Assembly: GCA_963169565.1 (NCBI GenBank) | Contig: CAUJDI010000020.1 | Span: forward strand, 17,784-81,783 | DNA from: Bacillota bacterium | Lineage (GTDB): Bacteria; Bacillota; Clostridia; Christensenellales; Aristaeellaceae | Reading direction: 5' to 3' | DNA: 64,000 nucleotides | In this document: positions 1 to 8,608 of the stretch, piece by piece | Numbering within the stretch: the stretch's first letter is position 1 | Layout of the letters: each line of letters opens with the position of its first letter | The notes under the pieces: model-generated | The model's database searches: none | Told to the model about the DNA's origin: nothing | Seen by the model: the letters and a program-made list of their open reading frames with translations, nothing else | Program-made: the position numbers and the translations under genes

Positions 1-2
1 TG

Positions 3-1124
3 GCGCTGACGCTGTCAGGCACGATGGTCACGATGTACCTCTTCTTTGAGATGATGACCTTCATTTCCGTCCCCATGGTCCTGCACACCCGCAGCAAGGA
101 GTCCGTCGCGGCCGGGATCAAGTACCTGATCTACTCCGTCGCGGGCGCCACCATGGGTCTGCTGGGGATCTTCATGCTGACCCCCAACATTTCCAATCCC
201 TACTTTGTCGAGGGCGGCTCGCTCCTTGCAAACCAGCTGAACGTCTCCCGCGAGGCCTTCCTGGTCATCCTCTTCATCACCCTCGTCGGCTTTGGCACCA
301 AGGCCGGCATGTTCCCGATGCACGGCTGGCTCCCCACCGCCCATCCTGTGGCGCCGGCGCCTGCCAGCGCGGTGCTCTCAGGGGTCATCACCAAGGCCGG
401 GGTGCTGTGCATCTTCCGGATGATTTTCTACGTGATCGGGCCGGACTTTATCCGCGGCACCTGGGTCCAGTGGGCGCTGCTGGGGTGCGCCGCCATCACC
501 GTGTTCATGGGTTCCATGCTGGCGCTGAGGGAGAAGGTGCTGAAAAAGCGGCTGGCCTACTCCAGCGTTTCCCAGGTGAGTTACGTCCTTTGCGGGCTGT
601 ACATGCTAGACGGCATGGCCCTTGACGGCGCACTGCTGCAGCTCGTCTTCCACGCGCTGACCAAGGACGCGCTCTTCCTGTGCGCCGGCGCCATCATCTT
701 CAAGACCGGGATCACCAGGGTCGATGAGATGCACGGCCTGGGCCGGCGGATGCCCTGGACCATGTGGATGTTCGCCATCTGCGCGATCTCGCTTGTCGGC
801 ATCCCGCCGCTGGGCGGCTTCATCGCCAAGTGGTACATCGCCGAAGGGTCATTGATGTCAGGCGTTCCGGTGTTCAGCTGGCTGGTCCCCATCGTGCTGC
901 TGATCTCCGCGATGCTGACCGCGGGCTACCTTCTGCCGCCCAGCGTCTCCTCCTTCTTTGGCGGCATGGCAGACGGTGAGGCCGTTTCGGCCTTTCCCAA
1001 GGCTGAGCCCAGCCTTTTGATGCTCATTCCCATCCTGATCATGACCCTGGCCATCGCCGTGCTGGGCATCTTCCCCAACTTCATGATCCAGACCTTCAGC
1101 ACCCTGGCCGGATCCCTCTTCTGA
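3..1124 (+). CDS. Antiporter-like membrane subunit (NuoM/NuoN/MrpD type), 5' truncated by window edge
   Basis: The reading frame is open from the first bases of the window, so the true start lies upstream. The product is a polytopic membrane protein of the Proton_antipo_M family (PF00361), the ion-translocating module shared by complex I, Mrp antiporters and membrane-bound hydrogenases. Visible family landmarks are the transmembrane Glu in the segment FFEMMTF, the Lys in FGTKAGMFPMHGWLP followed by TAHPVAPAPASAV, and many hydrophobic helices. It is followed 20 bases later by a second and then a third paralogue on the same strand, so it is part of an operon whose catalytic subunits must lie upstream of the window. 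Which complex it serves (Mrp, Ech/Mbh-like hydrogenase, other) cannot be decided here. Confidence 0.85.
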   Translation, partial: ALTLSGTMVTMYLFFEMMTFISVPMVLHTRSKESVAAGIKYLIYSVAGATMGLLGIFMLTPNISNPYFVEGGSLLANQLNVSREAFLVILFITLVGFGTKAGMFPMHGWLPTAHPVAPAPASAVLSGVITKAGVLCIFRMIFYVIGPDFIRGTWVQWALLGCAAITVFMGSMLALREKVLKKRLAYSSVSQVSYVLCGLYMLDGMALDGALLQLVFHALTKDALFLCAGAIIFKTGITRVDEMHGLGRRMPWTMWMFAICAISLVGIPPLGGFIAKWYIAEGSLMSGVPVFSWLVPIVLLISAMLTAGYLLPPSVSSFFGGMADGEAVSAFPKAEPSLLMLIPILIMTLAIAVLGIFPNFMIQTFSTLAGSLF

Positions 1125-1144
1125 CCGGGCATGAAAGGGAACGC

Positions 1145-2596
1145 ATGATGCTTTTTGCGGCCATCGCATTGCCGGTCGTCGCCGGCGCGCTCCTTCCGGC
1201 CTTCCGCTGGAAGCGGGACAGCGCGCGCGGCTGGTATGTCATGGCCTTCACGCTGCTGACCTCTGTGATCGCTGCGGTCCTGCTGTTTTCGGACGTGCCG
1301 CGACTTGACCTGATCCGCATCAATGACCGTCTCACCGTCACGCTGAAACTTGATGACGCGGGACGCATTTTCGCGGCGCTGATCGCGCTGCTGTGGCCGC
1401 TGACATCCCTGTACGCGCTTTCCTACATGAAGGACGAGGAGAAAAAGGACTCCTTCTTTTCCTTCTTCATGATGAGTTTCGGGGTCACCCTCGGCATCGC
1501 GCTGAGCGCGAACCTGCTGACGCTCTACGTCTTCTATGAGATGATGTCGCTTTCCACCCTTCCGCTGGTCATGCACGGGGGCAAGGCCAAATCCATCTCA
1601 GCCGGCCTGAAGTACCTGTATTACTCCCTCGGCGGGGCCGCCTTTGCCTTCATCGGCCTGGTCTACCTGGTGTATTTTGCGGGCACGACGGACTTTGTCT
1701 CCGGCGGCCTGTTCCAGGGTATCGTGGTGGAGCGCGCATCGCAGCTCCGGCTGGGCTACCTGCTCTGTTTCCTGGGTTTTTCAGTCAAGGCGGCGGTGTT
1801 CCCGGTCCACGGCTGGCTGCCGGCAGCATCGGTGGCTCCCACGCCGGTCACAGCCCTGCTGCACGCGGTGGCCGTCGTCAAATCGGGCGTGTTCGCCATC
1901 ATCAGGGTCACCTATTTCTGTTTCGGCGCGCTGATCATCAGGGGAAGCTATGCCCAGTATGTCCCTATGGCCCTGACCGCCTTTACGATCGTCTTCGGCT
2001 GCTCGATGGCGCTGAAGGAAAAGAACCTGAAGCGCAGGCTCGCCTACTCCACTGTATCCAACCTGTCCTATATCCTCTTCGGCGCTCTGCTGCTGACCCC
2101 GCAGGGGCTGACGGCGGGGCTGATGCACCTGGTGTTCCACGCCCTGATGAAGATCACGCTGTTCCTCACGGCCGGGGTTTATAACATCCGCGCAGACATA
2201 AAGGACGTCAGGCAGCTTCGCGGCATCAATTCCGTCTGGCCGGACTTCGGCGCGGTGTTCGCGCTGGGCGGTCTGGCGATGACCGGTATACCCCCGTTCA
2301 TCGGCTTTATCAGCAAGTTTGCGCTGGCTGACGCCGCATTCAAGGCGGGCGGCCTTCTGCCGGCCCTGGGAACGGCGGCGCTGCTGATCAGCTCGCTGCT
2401 GACAGGGATCTACCTCATGGTGCCGGTGGTGATGATGTATACAGGCAAGCGGCCCAAGGACGGACCGGGGATCCTGCCGGTTGAGCCGGGCATGCGCCTG
2501 ACGCTGTACGCGCTCAGCGTGATGGTCCTGGCGCTGAGTTTTTACAGCATGCCCCTGATTTCTTATCTGACGCGGACAGCGTCAAGCCTGGTATAG
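1145..2596 (+). CDS. Antiporter-like membrane subunit (NuoM/MrpD type)
   Basis: A 483-residue polytopic membrane protein of the Proton_antipo_M family and a paralogue of the preceding gene. It shows the conserved transmembrane Glu in YVFYEMMSL, the Lys in FSVKAAVFPVHGWLP and a PTPVTALLHA segment typical of NuoM/NuoN/MrpD. The length matches the family (about 480-500 residues). The start is an ATG preceded by AAGGGA. It sits 20 bases after the first subunit and 15 bases before the third. It would carry protons or Na+ across the cytoplasmic membrane as one of the antiporter modules of a larger complex. It ends with TAG, which shows that TAG is an ordinary stop codon in this genome. Confidence 0.85.
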   Translation: MMLFAAIALPVVAGALLPAFRWKRDSARGWYVMAFTLLTSVIAAVLLFSDVPRLDLIRINDRLTVTLKLDDAGRIFAALIALLWPLTSLYALSYMKDEEKKDSFFSFFMMSFGVTLGIALSANLLTLYVFYEMMSLSTLPLVMHGGKAKSISAGLKYLYYSLGGAAFAFIGLVYLVYFAGTTDFVSGGLFQGIVVERASQLRLGYLLCFLGFSVKAAVFPVHGWLPAASVAPTPVTALLHAVAVVKSGVFAIIRVTYFCFGALIIRGSYAQYVPMALTAFTIVFGCSMALKEKNLKRRLAYSTVSNLSYILFGALLLTPQGLTAGLMHLVFHALMKITLFLTAGVYNIRADIKDVRQLRGINSVWPDFGAVFALGGLAMTGIPPFIGFISKFALADAAFKAGGLLPALGTAALLISSLLTGIYLMVPVVMMYTGKRPKDGPGILPVEPGMRLTLYALSVMVLALSFYSMPLISYLTRTASSLV

Positions 2597-2611
2597 GGAG
2601 GTGAGGATGGC

Positions 2612-4798
2612 TTGAACCTGATCCCAGTGATACTGATCCTGCTGCCTTTCCTTGCCGCCGGTCCCACGTACGCGCTTGGAAAACGCAAGCCGCAAAATGG
2701 ATATGCGCTGCTGATCGCAGTCACGGCGATCCTGGCAAGTCTGTCCTGCCTCCTTATGGCTTCAGGGCAGGAAGTCAGTTTCAGTCTGCCCGGCGCGCTG
2801 GGGCTGGGCCTGAGCCTCAGGGCTGACGGATTCCGGTCGCTGTATGCGGCGGTGGCATGCTTCATGTGGATGATGACCTCCCTGTTCACACCCGAATACA
2901 TGGCGCACGGACACCGCCAGGGGAGATACTGCCTGTTCACGCTGCTGACCCAGGGGGCCACCGTCGGCGTGTTCCTGTCCGATGACCTGATCACTGCCTT
3001 CGTGTTCTTTGAGATCCTGTCCTTTACGAGTTACTGCTGGGTGACCCACGAGGAAACGCCGGGGGCGATGCGCGCGGGGCAGACCTATCTGGCCATCGCG
3101 ATCCTCGGCGGCATGGCGATGCTGATGGGCCTGATGCTGTTGAAAATGCGTATCGGATCCCTCCGGTATGACGATCTGATCCATGCCGCACAAAGCGCAG
3201 ACAGGGGCAGCCTGTACCTGCCGGGCGCGCTCATCCTGGCCGGTTTTGGCGCGAAAGCCGGCATGTTCCCGCTGCACGTCTGGCTGCCCAAGGCCCATCC
3301 GGTCGCGCCTGCCCCCGCCAGCGCCCTGCTCTCAGGCATCCTGACCAAGGTCGGCATCTTCGGCATCCTGGTCATCTCCAGCCGACTGTTCCTGGGCGAT
3401 CTGGTCTGGGGGAACCTTCTGCTGGCGCTGGGGCTGGTCAACATGCTCCTGGGCGCTCTGCTGGCGCTGTTCTCGGTGGACCTGAAGCGCACGCTGGCCT
3501 GCTCCTCCATGAGCCAGATCGGCTTTATCCTCCTTGGCATCGGCCTGCAGGGGCTGCTGGGAGAGCATAATGCCCTGGCCGCCCAGGGCACCGTCCTGCA
3601 CATGCTCAATCACAGCCTCATCAAGCTTCTGCTGTTCATGTGCGCAGGCGTCGTCTACCTCAACGTCCATCGCCTCAACCTCAATGATGTGCGGGGCTTT
3701 GGCCGCGGGAAACGGGGGCTGATGGCCTGCTTCCTGATTGGGGCCGCTTCCATCAGCGGGATCCCTCTGTTCAGCGGCTACGCGAGCAAGACGCTCCTCC
3801 ACGAAAGCCTGCTGGAGTACGTGGCGCACCTTGAACACCTGGGCATGAGCGCCTTTGCCTATCAGGCAGCCGAATGGCTCTTCGTGATCACCGGGGGGCT
3901 GACCTTCAGCTACATGCTCAAGCTGTTCATCGCTGTCTTTGTTCTGAAGCACCCGACGAGGCAGGAGGAATTTGACAAAATGGGCCGGAGCATGCGCCCG
4001 ATGTCCGGGATCGCGCTGGGCGGTTCCGCCCTTTTCCTCTTCCTGATTGGGCTATATCCGGAAGGGATCCCGACCCGGCTGGCCAACCTGTCCCTGCCTT
4101 TCCTTCACGCGCATGCGCCGGAACATGCGGTGCGTTATCTGACCGGCGCCAATCTGCTGGGCGCGGCAAAATCCCTGTTCATCGGGGCGGCGCTCTATCT
4201 CCTCGTCGTTCGGAAGTGGCTGGTGAAGCCGGATGAAACGGGCATCCCCAGATACGTGGACCGCTGGCCCGTATGGCTTGACGCTGAAGAAAAGCTGTAC
4301 CGGCCGCTGCTTGCGTCATTGGTCAAATTGGGCACGCTTGTTTCCGCGCCGCTTGACTGGTTCATGGACAGGCTGGTTTTTCCGTTCCTTCAGAAGACAA
4401 CCGCCGCCCTGGCTGTTTGTCTTGACGCTGTGGAACGCCTGTATCCCGCGATCAGCTCGGTGGCTACCTTCATCTCAAGGACGGCTGAGGTGGTCGTCGA
4501 AGGCACGGCCCTCTTCCTGATGCGCACGGTGTTCCGGCGAAACAGGGAAAGGCTGTCCACGGTACCGGTTGGCAACCGGTTCACCTATACGCTGGGGCGC
4601 TTCACCGACAGGCTTTCCTTCGGGCTGCGGCGTTTCTTCGGCATGAAGCCGTCGGAGAAACGCTACGTCATCCTGTTTGCCGCGGCCTGGGACACCGCGC
4701 AGGATACCTGGCGCCGCATCCAGAGAACGCTGTCATTCAGCCTGATCCTCTTCGCTTTCGGGCTGGTGGTCCTTCTGGCAGTCCTGCTGGCAAGGTAA
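2612..4798 (+). CDS. NuoL/HyfB-like antiporter subunit with C-terminal extension
   Basis: A 728-residue polytopic membrane protein with the Proton_antipo_M core: Glu in FVFFEILSF and Lys in FGAKAGMFPLHVWLP followed by KAHPVAPAPASALLSG. The core is followed by about 200 further residues with amphipathic and hydrophobic helices and a final transmembrane segment. NuoL-type subunits also carry C-terminal helices, so this is probably the distal pump of the complex. The start chosen is a TTG, because the ATG and GTG just upstream (2607 and 2601) run at once into stops, and a strong Shine-Dalgarno sequence (GGGAGGTGAGG, 2597-2606) sits at the right distance. It is the last gene of the operon; a hairpin terminator follows. 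Confidence 0.82.
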   Translation: MNLIPVILILLPFLAAGPTYALGKRKPQNGYALLIAVTAILASLSCLLMASGQEVSFSLPGALGLGLSLRADGFRSLYAAVACFMWMMTSLFTPEYMAHGHRQGRYCLFTLLTQGATVGVFLSDDLITAFVFFEILSFTSYCWVTHEETPGAMRAGQTYLAIAILGGMAMLMGLMLLKMRIGSLRYDDLIHAAQSADRGSLYLPGALILAGFGAKAGMFPLHVWLPKAHPVAPAPASALLSGILTKVGIFGILVISSRLFLGDLVWGNLLLALGLVNMLLGALLALFSVDLKRTLACSSMSQIGFILLGIGLQGLLGEHNALAAQGTVLHMLNHSLIKLLLFMCAGVVYLNVHRLNLNDVRGFGRGKRGLMACFLIGAASISGIPLFSGYASKTLLHESLLEYVAHLEHLGMSAFAYQAAEWLFVITGGLTFSYMLKLFIAVFVLKHPTRQEEFDKMGRSMRPMSGIALGGSALFLFLIGLYPEGIPTRLANLSLPFLHAHAPEHAVRYLTGANLLGAAKSLFIGAALYLLVVRKWLVKPDETGIPRYVDRWPVWLDAEEKLYRPLLASLVKLGTLVSAPLDWFMDRLVFPFLQKTTAALAVCLDAVERLYPAISSVATFISRTAEVVVEGTALFLMRTVFRRNRERLSTVPVGNRFTYTLGRFTDRLSFGLRRFFGMKPSEKRYVILFAAAWDTAQDTWRRIQRTLSFSLILFAFGLVVLLAVLLAR

Positions 4799-4812
4799 GT
4801 TGATCCATCTTC

Positions 4813-4848
4813 AGTAAAAAGCAGCCGTTCAAAGGCTGCTTATTGCTT
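4813..4848. terminator. Bidirectional intrinsic terminator between convergent genes
   Basis: Stem AAGCAGCC (4819-4826) pairs perfectly with GGCTGCTT (4834-4841) across a 7-base loop. On the minus strand the stem runs into a T-run (TTTTTACTG), which suits the gene ending at 4871. On the plus strand the T tract is weaker. It separates the antiporter operon from the convergent cell-wall protein gene. Confidence 0.75.
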
Positions 4849-4870
4849 GTACTGGGCTTGGCTGTATGGA

Positions 4871-7087
4871 CTATTCCACCGCTTCCCCCGTCATGGCCTG
4901 CCAGGCTTTGCGGATCGCGCGCTGGTTGGATGCTCCGTAATCAGGATCGTTGCGGTTGACTTCATCGGTATCCCGCAGGAAATGGATGCACAGGTGCCCG
5001 CCGAAGCCGTTCTCGCTGACCGCTCCGGTCAGGTGCGGCCGGTTGTGCATCGCTGCCAGCGTCCATCGCCCGTCAGGCAGATTGATATAGACTGTGTTGA
5101 TGTTCCAGGATGGCATTCCGAATGCCCGGTTCATCAATTGGGTGTCGCGCCAGGTTGCCGGTTCCGAATCGGCGTGGTTGCCCATGGAGTAAAAGCGGAT
5201 GGTGAAGCTGATATCGCTGGCGGGGTGATATACGGTGGCTTTCTGGCCGGCGGAAGCGCTCTTTTTCACATCGTTGAACCAGTGGAGCAGTTTTACCTGG
5301 GAAACAGACGGCCCTTGCCCCTTTCCCTCCGCCGCGTCCAGTTCCGCTACGGGCGTGCTGAATCCTTTGGCGCCGGGGGCATACAGTGCGGCTTGAGTCA
5401 CCGGATTGGCGATCCCCGTGATGGGAAGCCCGTTTCGCTGCTGAAACCCGACAACGGCCTGATGGGTGGGGATGTCGAACCTGCCGTTGACGCTCAGTAG
5501 ATAACCCAGGGCAAGCAAAGCCTGCTGCATGGCGGTGATGGCCTTGTCCGCTCCGTCAGTGCTGTCGATCCGTAGGGTGGCGTAGCTCAGCGGCGGGCTG
5601 TCCCCGCGGCGTGCGGCGGCGCTCAGGAGGACTGAAGCGCTCTGGCTTCCGAAGATGCCGTCCTGGGTCAGCGCGTTCTGTTTCTGAAAATGCATGACCG
5701 CCTGTTTGGTCATCTCATCATACGCGCCGGTGACCAGGCAGCTGTACTTCAGCGCGATCAGTCTGTTCTGAAGGGCTGTAACGTCATCGCCCTGATCCCC
5801 GATCCTGAGCGTGCGCGGAAAAAGATCTTGCGGTCCGGGCTCCGGCGCAGGCGTCGGACTTGGCGTCGGTGTCTGGGGCGGCGAGGGAACGGGGGTCGGG
5901 TTCGGCATCTGCTCAAAACGCAGGAATGACGCCATCACGTAGCCCTGTTTGCCCTGAAACAGGACCATGCACCATTCCGCTGTGCGGCTTAAGATCTGCA
6001 GCCTGGTCCCAAACGGGATCTGGCCGATGAGGTTGTTCTGCCCGGTCACAGGCGCGCTCCTGAAGTTCAGCGTGCGTCCATTGACGGTATTGACGATCCC
6101 CTCACCGACGACGGATACCGGCGGGGCAACGTCAGCCGTCGGCTGCGCTGTGGGCTTGGTTTCCGGGGCGTCATGCCGAAGGAAAGAATCCATCACATAG
6201 CCGGTCCTGCCTTGATAGCTGACCTGGCTCCAGGTCCCGGGGCGTGTCAGGACGGTGACCTGTGCGCCAAAGGGGATCTTCGCGATGACGTTGTTACCGT
6301 TGGACGCACTGTTTCTCAGGTTCAGGCTGCCCTTGTTCTGTGTGAAGACATATGCGGTCCGGGTATCAGAGGGTCCCCCGGGCGCGGGCGTCGGGTCGGG
6401 CGTCCCGGCGGCCTGTGTCGGAACGGGGTCCGCGGTCCCCTCTGTCGGAGCAGGCGTCACTGCCGGCTGCGTCGGAATGGGCGTGCCATCACCGAACCTC
6501 AGGTAGATTGAAAGGACGTATCCCGTTCTCCCCTGCCAGGTAACCCTGGCCCATTGACCGCTTCCTCCGTTGACCTGGACGGCATCGCCGAAGGGGATCT
6601 GCGCGATGACGTTGTTGCCGCCGGACGCATTGCTTCTCAGGTTCAGGCTGCCCTGATTGGCTGTGAAAACGGCCGCGGCTCCCTGTGCACCCTGGCTGGC
6701 CGGCGCAGGCGCTGGTGCCGGCCCTGCCTCAGGCGAAGTACCGGCGGATGGGTCGTTAAGTGGCAGAAACTGCGGGGCGAGGCGGTACAGCTCGCTCAGT
6801 GTCTGATTCCCCGCGAGTCCGTCAGCATACAGTCCCTGCCTGCCCTGGAAGTTCTTGACCGCAGTGAAGGTAAGCGGGCCGAACTTGGCGTCAACCTTCT
6901 CCAGATATCCCAAGTAATTCAGCGCTGACTGCATGGAGCGGACCTGCTCGCCCGACATGCCGGGCCGGACCGTCTCATATACACGGGCAGACGCTGAAAA
7001 AGCCGGCAGCATCATGCAAAGCAGGATGAGGGCCATCCTGCGGCAGAGGGGGGTCCTTCTTGTTTTTGGAAGACGGCGTTTACTCAT
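4871..7087 (-). CDS. Secreted cell-wall protein with three SH3 repeats and three peptidoglycan-binding domains
   Basis: A 738-residue exported protein. Residues 1-35 form a signal peptide: a basic stretch, a hydrophobic stretch ALILLCMMLPAFSASA, then cleavage. Next come a PG_binding_1 domain (about 42-95), three bacterial SH3 domains (about 138-198, 245-305, 325-390) joined by Pro/Thr-rich linkers, and two more PG_binding_1 domains (about 420-560). A C-terminal domain (about 595-738) carries a GGHLCIHF motif, reminiscent of the HGC active-site region of YkuD-like L,D-transpeptidases; its activity is uncertain. The start is the ATG at 7087, because an upstream in-frame start would overlap ksgA and give no signal peptide. 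No Shine-Dalgarno sequence precedes it; a promoter lies almost on top of the start codon. A role in peptidoglycan remodelling outside the membrane is inferred from the domains. Confidence 0.8.
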   Translation of the reverse strand: MSKRRLPKTRRTPLCRRMALILLCMMLPAFSASARVYETVRPGMSGEQVRSMQSALNYLGYLEKVDAKFGPLTFTAVKNFQGRQGLYADGLAGNQTLSELYRLAPQFLPLNDPSAGTSPEAGPAPAPAPASQGAQGAAAVFTANQGSLNLRSNASGGNNVIAQIPFGDAVQVNGGSGQWARVTWQGRTGYVLSIYLRFGDGTPIPTQPAVTPAPTEGTADPVPTQAAGTPDPTPAPGGPSDTRTAYVFTQNKGSLNLRNSASNGNNVIAKIPFGAQVTVLTRPGTWSQVSYQGRTGYVMDSFLRHDAPETKPTAQPTADVAPPVSVVGEGIVNTVNGRTLNFRSAPVTGQNNLIGQIPFGTRLQILSRTAEWCMVLFQGKQGYVMASFLRFEQMPNPTPVPSPPQTPTPSPTPAPEPGPQDLFPRTLRIGDQGDDVTALQNRLIALKYSCLVTGAYDEMTKQAVMHFQKQNALTQDGIFGSQSASVLLSAAARRGDSPPLSYATLRIDSTDGADKAITAMQQALLALGYLLSVNGRFDIPTHQAVVGFQQRNGLPITGIANPVTQAALYAPGAKGFSTPVAELDAAEGKGQGPSVSQVKLLHWFNDVKKSASAGQKATVYHPASDISFTIRFYSMGNHADSEPATWRDTQLMNRAFGMPSWNINTVYINLPDGRWTLAAMHNRPHLTGAVSENGFGGHLCIHFLRDTDEVNRNDPDYGASNQRAIRKAWQAMTGEAVE

Positions 7088-7093
7088 GGGAGT

Positions 7094-7121
7094 AAAATAC
7101 CATATTGTTTCCAAGTTGTAA
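7094..7121 (-). promoter_or_regulatory. Candidate promoter for the SH3/PG-binding protein, implying a leaderless transcript
   Basis: On the minus strand TTACAA (7116-7121) is followed after 16 bases by TATTTT (7094-7099), with a TGG extended -10. Only six bases separate the -10 from the ATG at 7087, so transcription would start at or next to the start codon. This fits the absence of a Shine-Dalgarno sequence. It lies in an AT-rich gap after ksgA. Confidence 0.45.
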
Positions 7122-7139
7122 ATAGTTGTTACATTTTTA

Positions 7140-7964
7140 TTACGATTTAATCCGACACATTTCATCCGTCACTGATCCTGCCAGCGCGGCAAACTGATGA
7201 AGGGTCAGCCGTTCCCCTCGGATGTCTTCCGGCAATCCGGTGTCAGAAAGGCAGCGCAGCGCTTGCTCCCGGGTAAATCCAAAAGCCTTGACCAGGTTGT
7301 TGAGCATGGTCTTCCTTCTCATCGCGAACGCTGCCGCGACGACCTGACGGAAGGTTCTTTCATCCTTCACACTGACTGCTGGCCTGTCCAGACAGGGCAT
7401 GACCAGAAAGACGCTGTCGACCTTGGGAGGAGGCGAAAAAGCGCTGGCCGGCACACTGAGCGCTGCCCTGGGTGTACTCCGATATGCCGCGGCAACCGCC
7501 AATGGCCCATATGCCGGCGTACCGGGCAGAGCCATAACGCGCTGGGCCGCTTCCTTCTGGACCATGACGCTGATGCTCCTGATGGGCATGACGGAATGAA
7601 GCAGGAGGTTCAGGATGGGCGTGGTGAGATAATACGGCAGGTTCGCCGCCACGTGGAACGCGCCGTATCCGCGCATCAGTTCATCAAGGTCCAGTTTCAT
7701 CACGTCATCCATGACCAGCCGGACGCCGGGGGCACTGCTCAACCGCTCCCGCAGGACCTTTTCCAGACGGCCGTCCGTTTCGATCGTGATGACGTTTTTG
7801 CAGCGCTCCGCGAGCGCAAGGGTAAACTCGCCCTGTCCCGCGCCGATCTCCAGCACGGTGTCCTCGCTGGTCAGCGGCGTCTGCTCCACCAGCTGCCTGA
7901 GAAACCGCTCGTCGGTCAGGAAGTTCTGCCCAAGCGAGATTTTGGGCTCAAATCCTTTGATCAT
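7140..7964 (-). CDS. rsmA: 16S rRNA (A1518/A1519) dimethyltransferase RsmA/KsgA
   Basis: A 274-residue protein of typical length. It dimethylates two adjacent adenosines near the 3' end of 16S rRNA using S-adenosylmethionine, late in small-subunit assembly. The N-terminus ISLGQNFLTD, the SAM-binding motif VLEIGAGQGEFT and the catalytic NLPYYLTTPIL motif are all present, followed by the KsgA C-terminal domain. Its ATG overlaps the stop of rpe as ATGA, so it is the last gene of the yicC-to-ksgA operon. In Bacillus subtilis ksgA lies elsewhere, so this placement is lineage-specific. Confidence 0.96.
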   Translation of the reverse strand: MIKGFEPKISLGQNFLTDERFLRQLVEQTPLTSEDTVLEIGAGQGEFTLALAERCKNVITIETDGRLEKVLRERLSSAPGVRLVMDDVMKLDLDELMRGYGAFHVAANLPYYLTTPILNLLLHSVMPIRSISVMVQKEAAQRVMALPGTPAYGPLAVAAAYRSTPRAALSVPASAFSPPPKVDSVFLVMPCLDRPAVSVKDERTFRQVVAAAFAMRRKTMLNNLVKAFGFTREQALRCLSDTGLPEDIRGERLTLHQFAALAGSVTDEMCRIKS

Positions 7965-8608
7965 CTAGGGTGTGCGCCGCGGCATCCTGCAAAGAGCGCT
8001 CTTGGATCCTCGGCCTGCACAGCGGCCGTTCCCATCACAAGGCGTGTCGCTCCCAGACGGGTCAAACCGAAGCAGTTCTCACCCGTTACGCCGCCGTCAA
8101 CGCTCAGGACCCCGGAAAAGCCCGCCGCGCGAAGTTGTCCAAGCCTGTCCAGTGCTGACGCGATGATCTTTTGGCCGCCAAACCCTGGCTCCACCGTCAT
8201 CAGGAGGATCAGATCACACATGGACAGGTATGGGAAGATGCGGGCAAGCTCCGTCCCCGGCTTGATGGAAAGCCCCGCCTTTCGTCCGGCCCCGCGGATG
8301 GCTTTCAGGAGGGCGGGAACGTCCTGTTCGATTTCCAGATGGATGGTGATCTCATCAGCGCCCGCATCGATGAACCCGCTCAGGTACCGCCCGGGATCGC
8401 TGATCATGAGATGGACGTCCTTTCTGACCGGGGGGAAGCGGGCATCCAGAGCCTTGACCATCCCGGGGCCGAAGGAGATGTTGGGCACAAAATGACCGTC
8501 CATGATATCCAGGTGCAGCAGGTCCGCCCCCGCGTCCAGCAGCCTTGTGACATCCCGCTCCACGTTCAGCGGATCGGCAGCCAGGATCGAAAACGCGATT
8601 TCAATCAT
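7961..8608 (-). CDS. rpe: Ribulose-phosphate 3-epimerase
   Basis: A 215-residue TIM-barrel enzyme interconverting ribulose 5-phosphate and xylulose 5-phosphate in the pentose phosphate pathway. Family motifs are FSILAADPLNV at the N-terminus, HLDIMDGHFVPNISFGP with metal-binding His and Asp, VEPGFGGQ for phosphate binding, and VDGGV. The start is the ATG at 8608: it gives the usual N-terminus and length, whereas a longer frame would reach into rsgA. It overlaps the end of rsgA by eight bases and the start of ksgA by four. The order prkC-rsgA-rpe is the classic Firmicute arrangement. Confidence 0.96.
   Translation of the reverse strand: MIEIAFSILAADPLNVERDVTRLLDAGADLLHLDIMDGHFVPNISFGPGMVKALDARFPPVRKDVHLMISDPGRYLSGFIDAGADEITIHLEIEQDVPALLKAIRGAGRKAGLSIKPGTELARIFPYLSMCDLILLMTVEPGFGGQKIIASALDRLGQLRAAGFSGVLSVDGGVTGENCFGLTRLGATRLVMGTAAVQAEDPRALFAGCRGAHPR

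Noticed and set aside
7088..7165. An upstream start for the SH3/PG-binding protein inside ksgA
   Set aside because: It would add 26 residues before the signal peptide and overlap the end of ksgA.
7197..8495. A 432-codon plus-strand frame across ksgA and rpe
   Set aside because: It spans two well-supported minus-strand genes and their overlap, with no recognisable domain.
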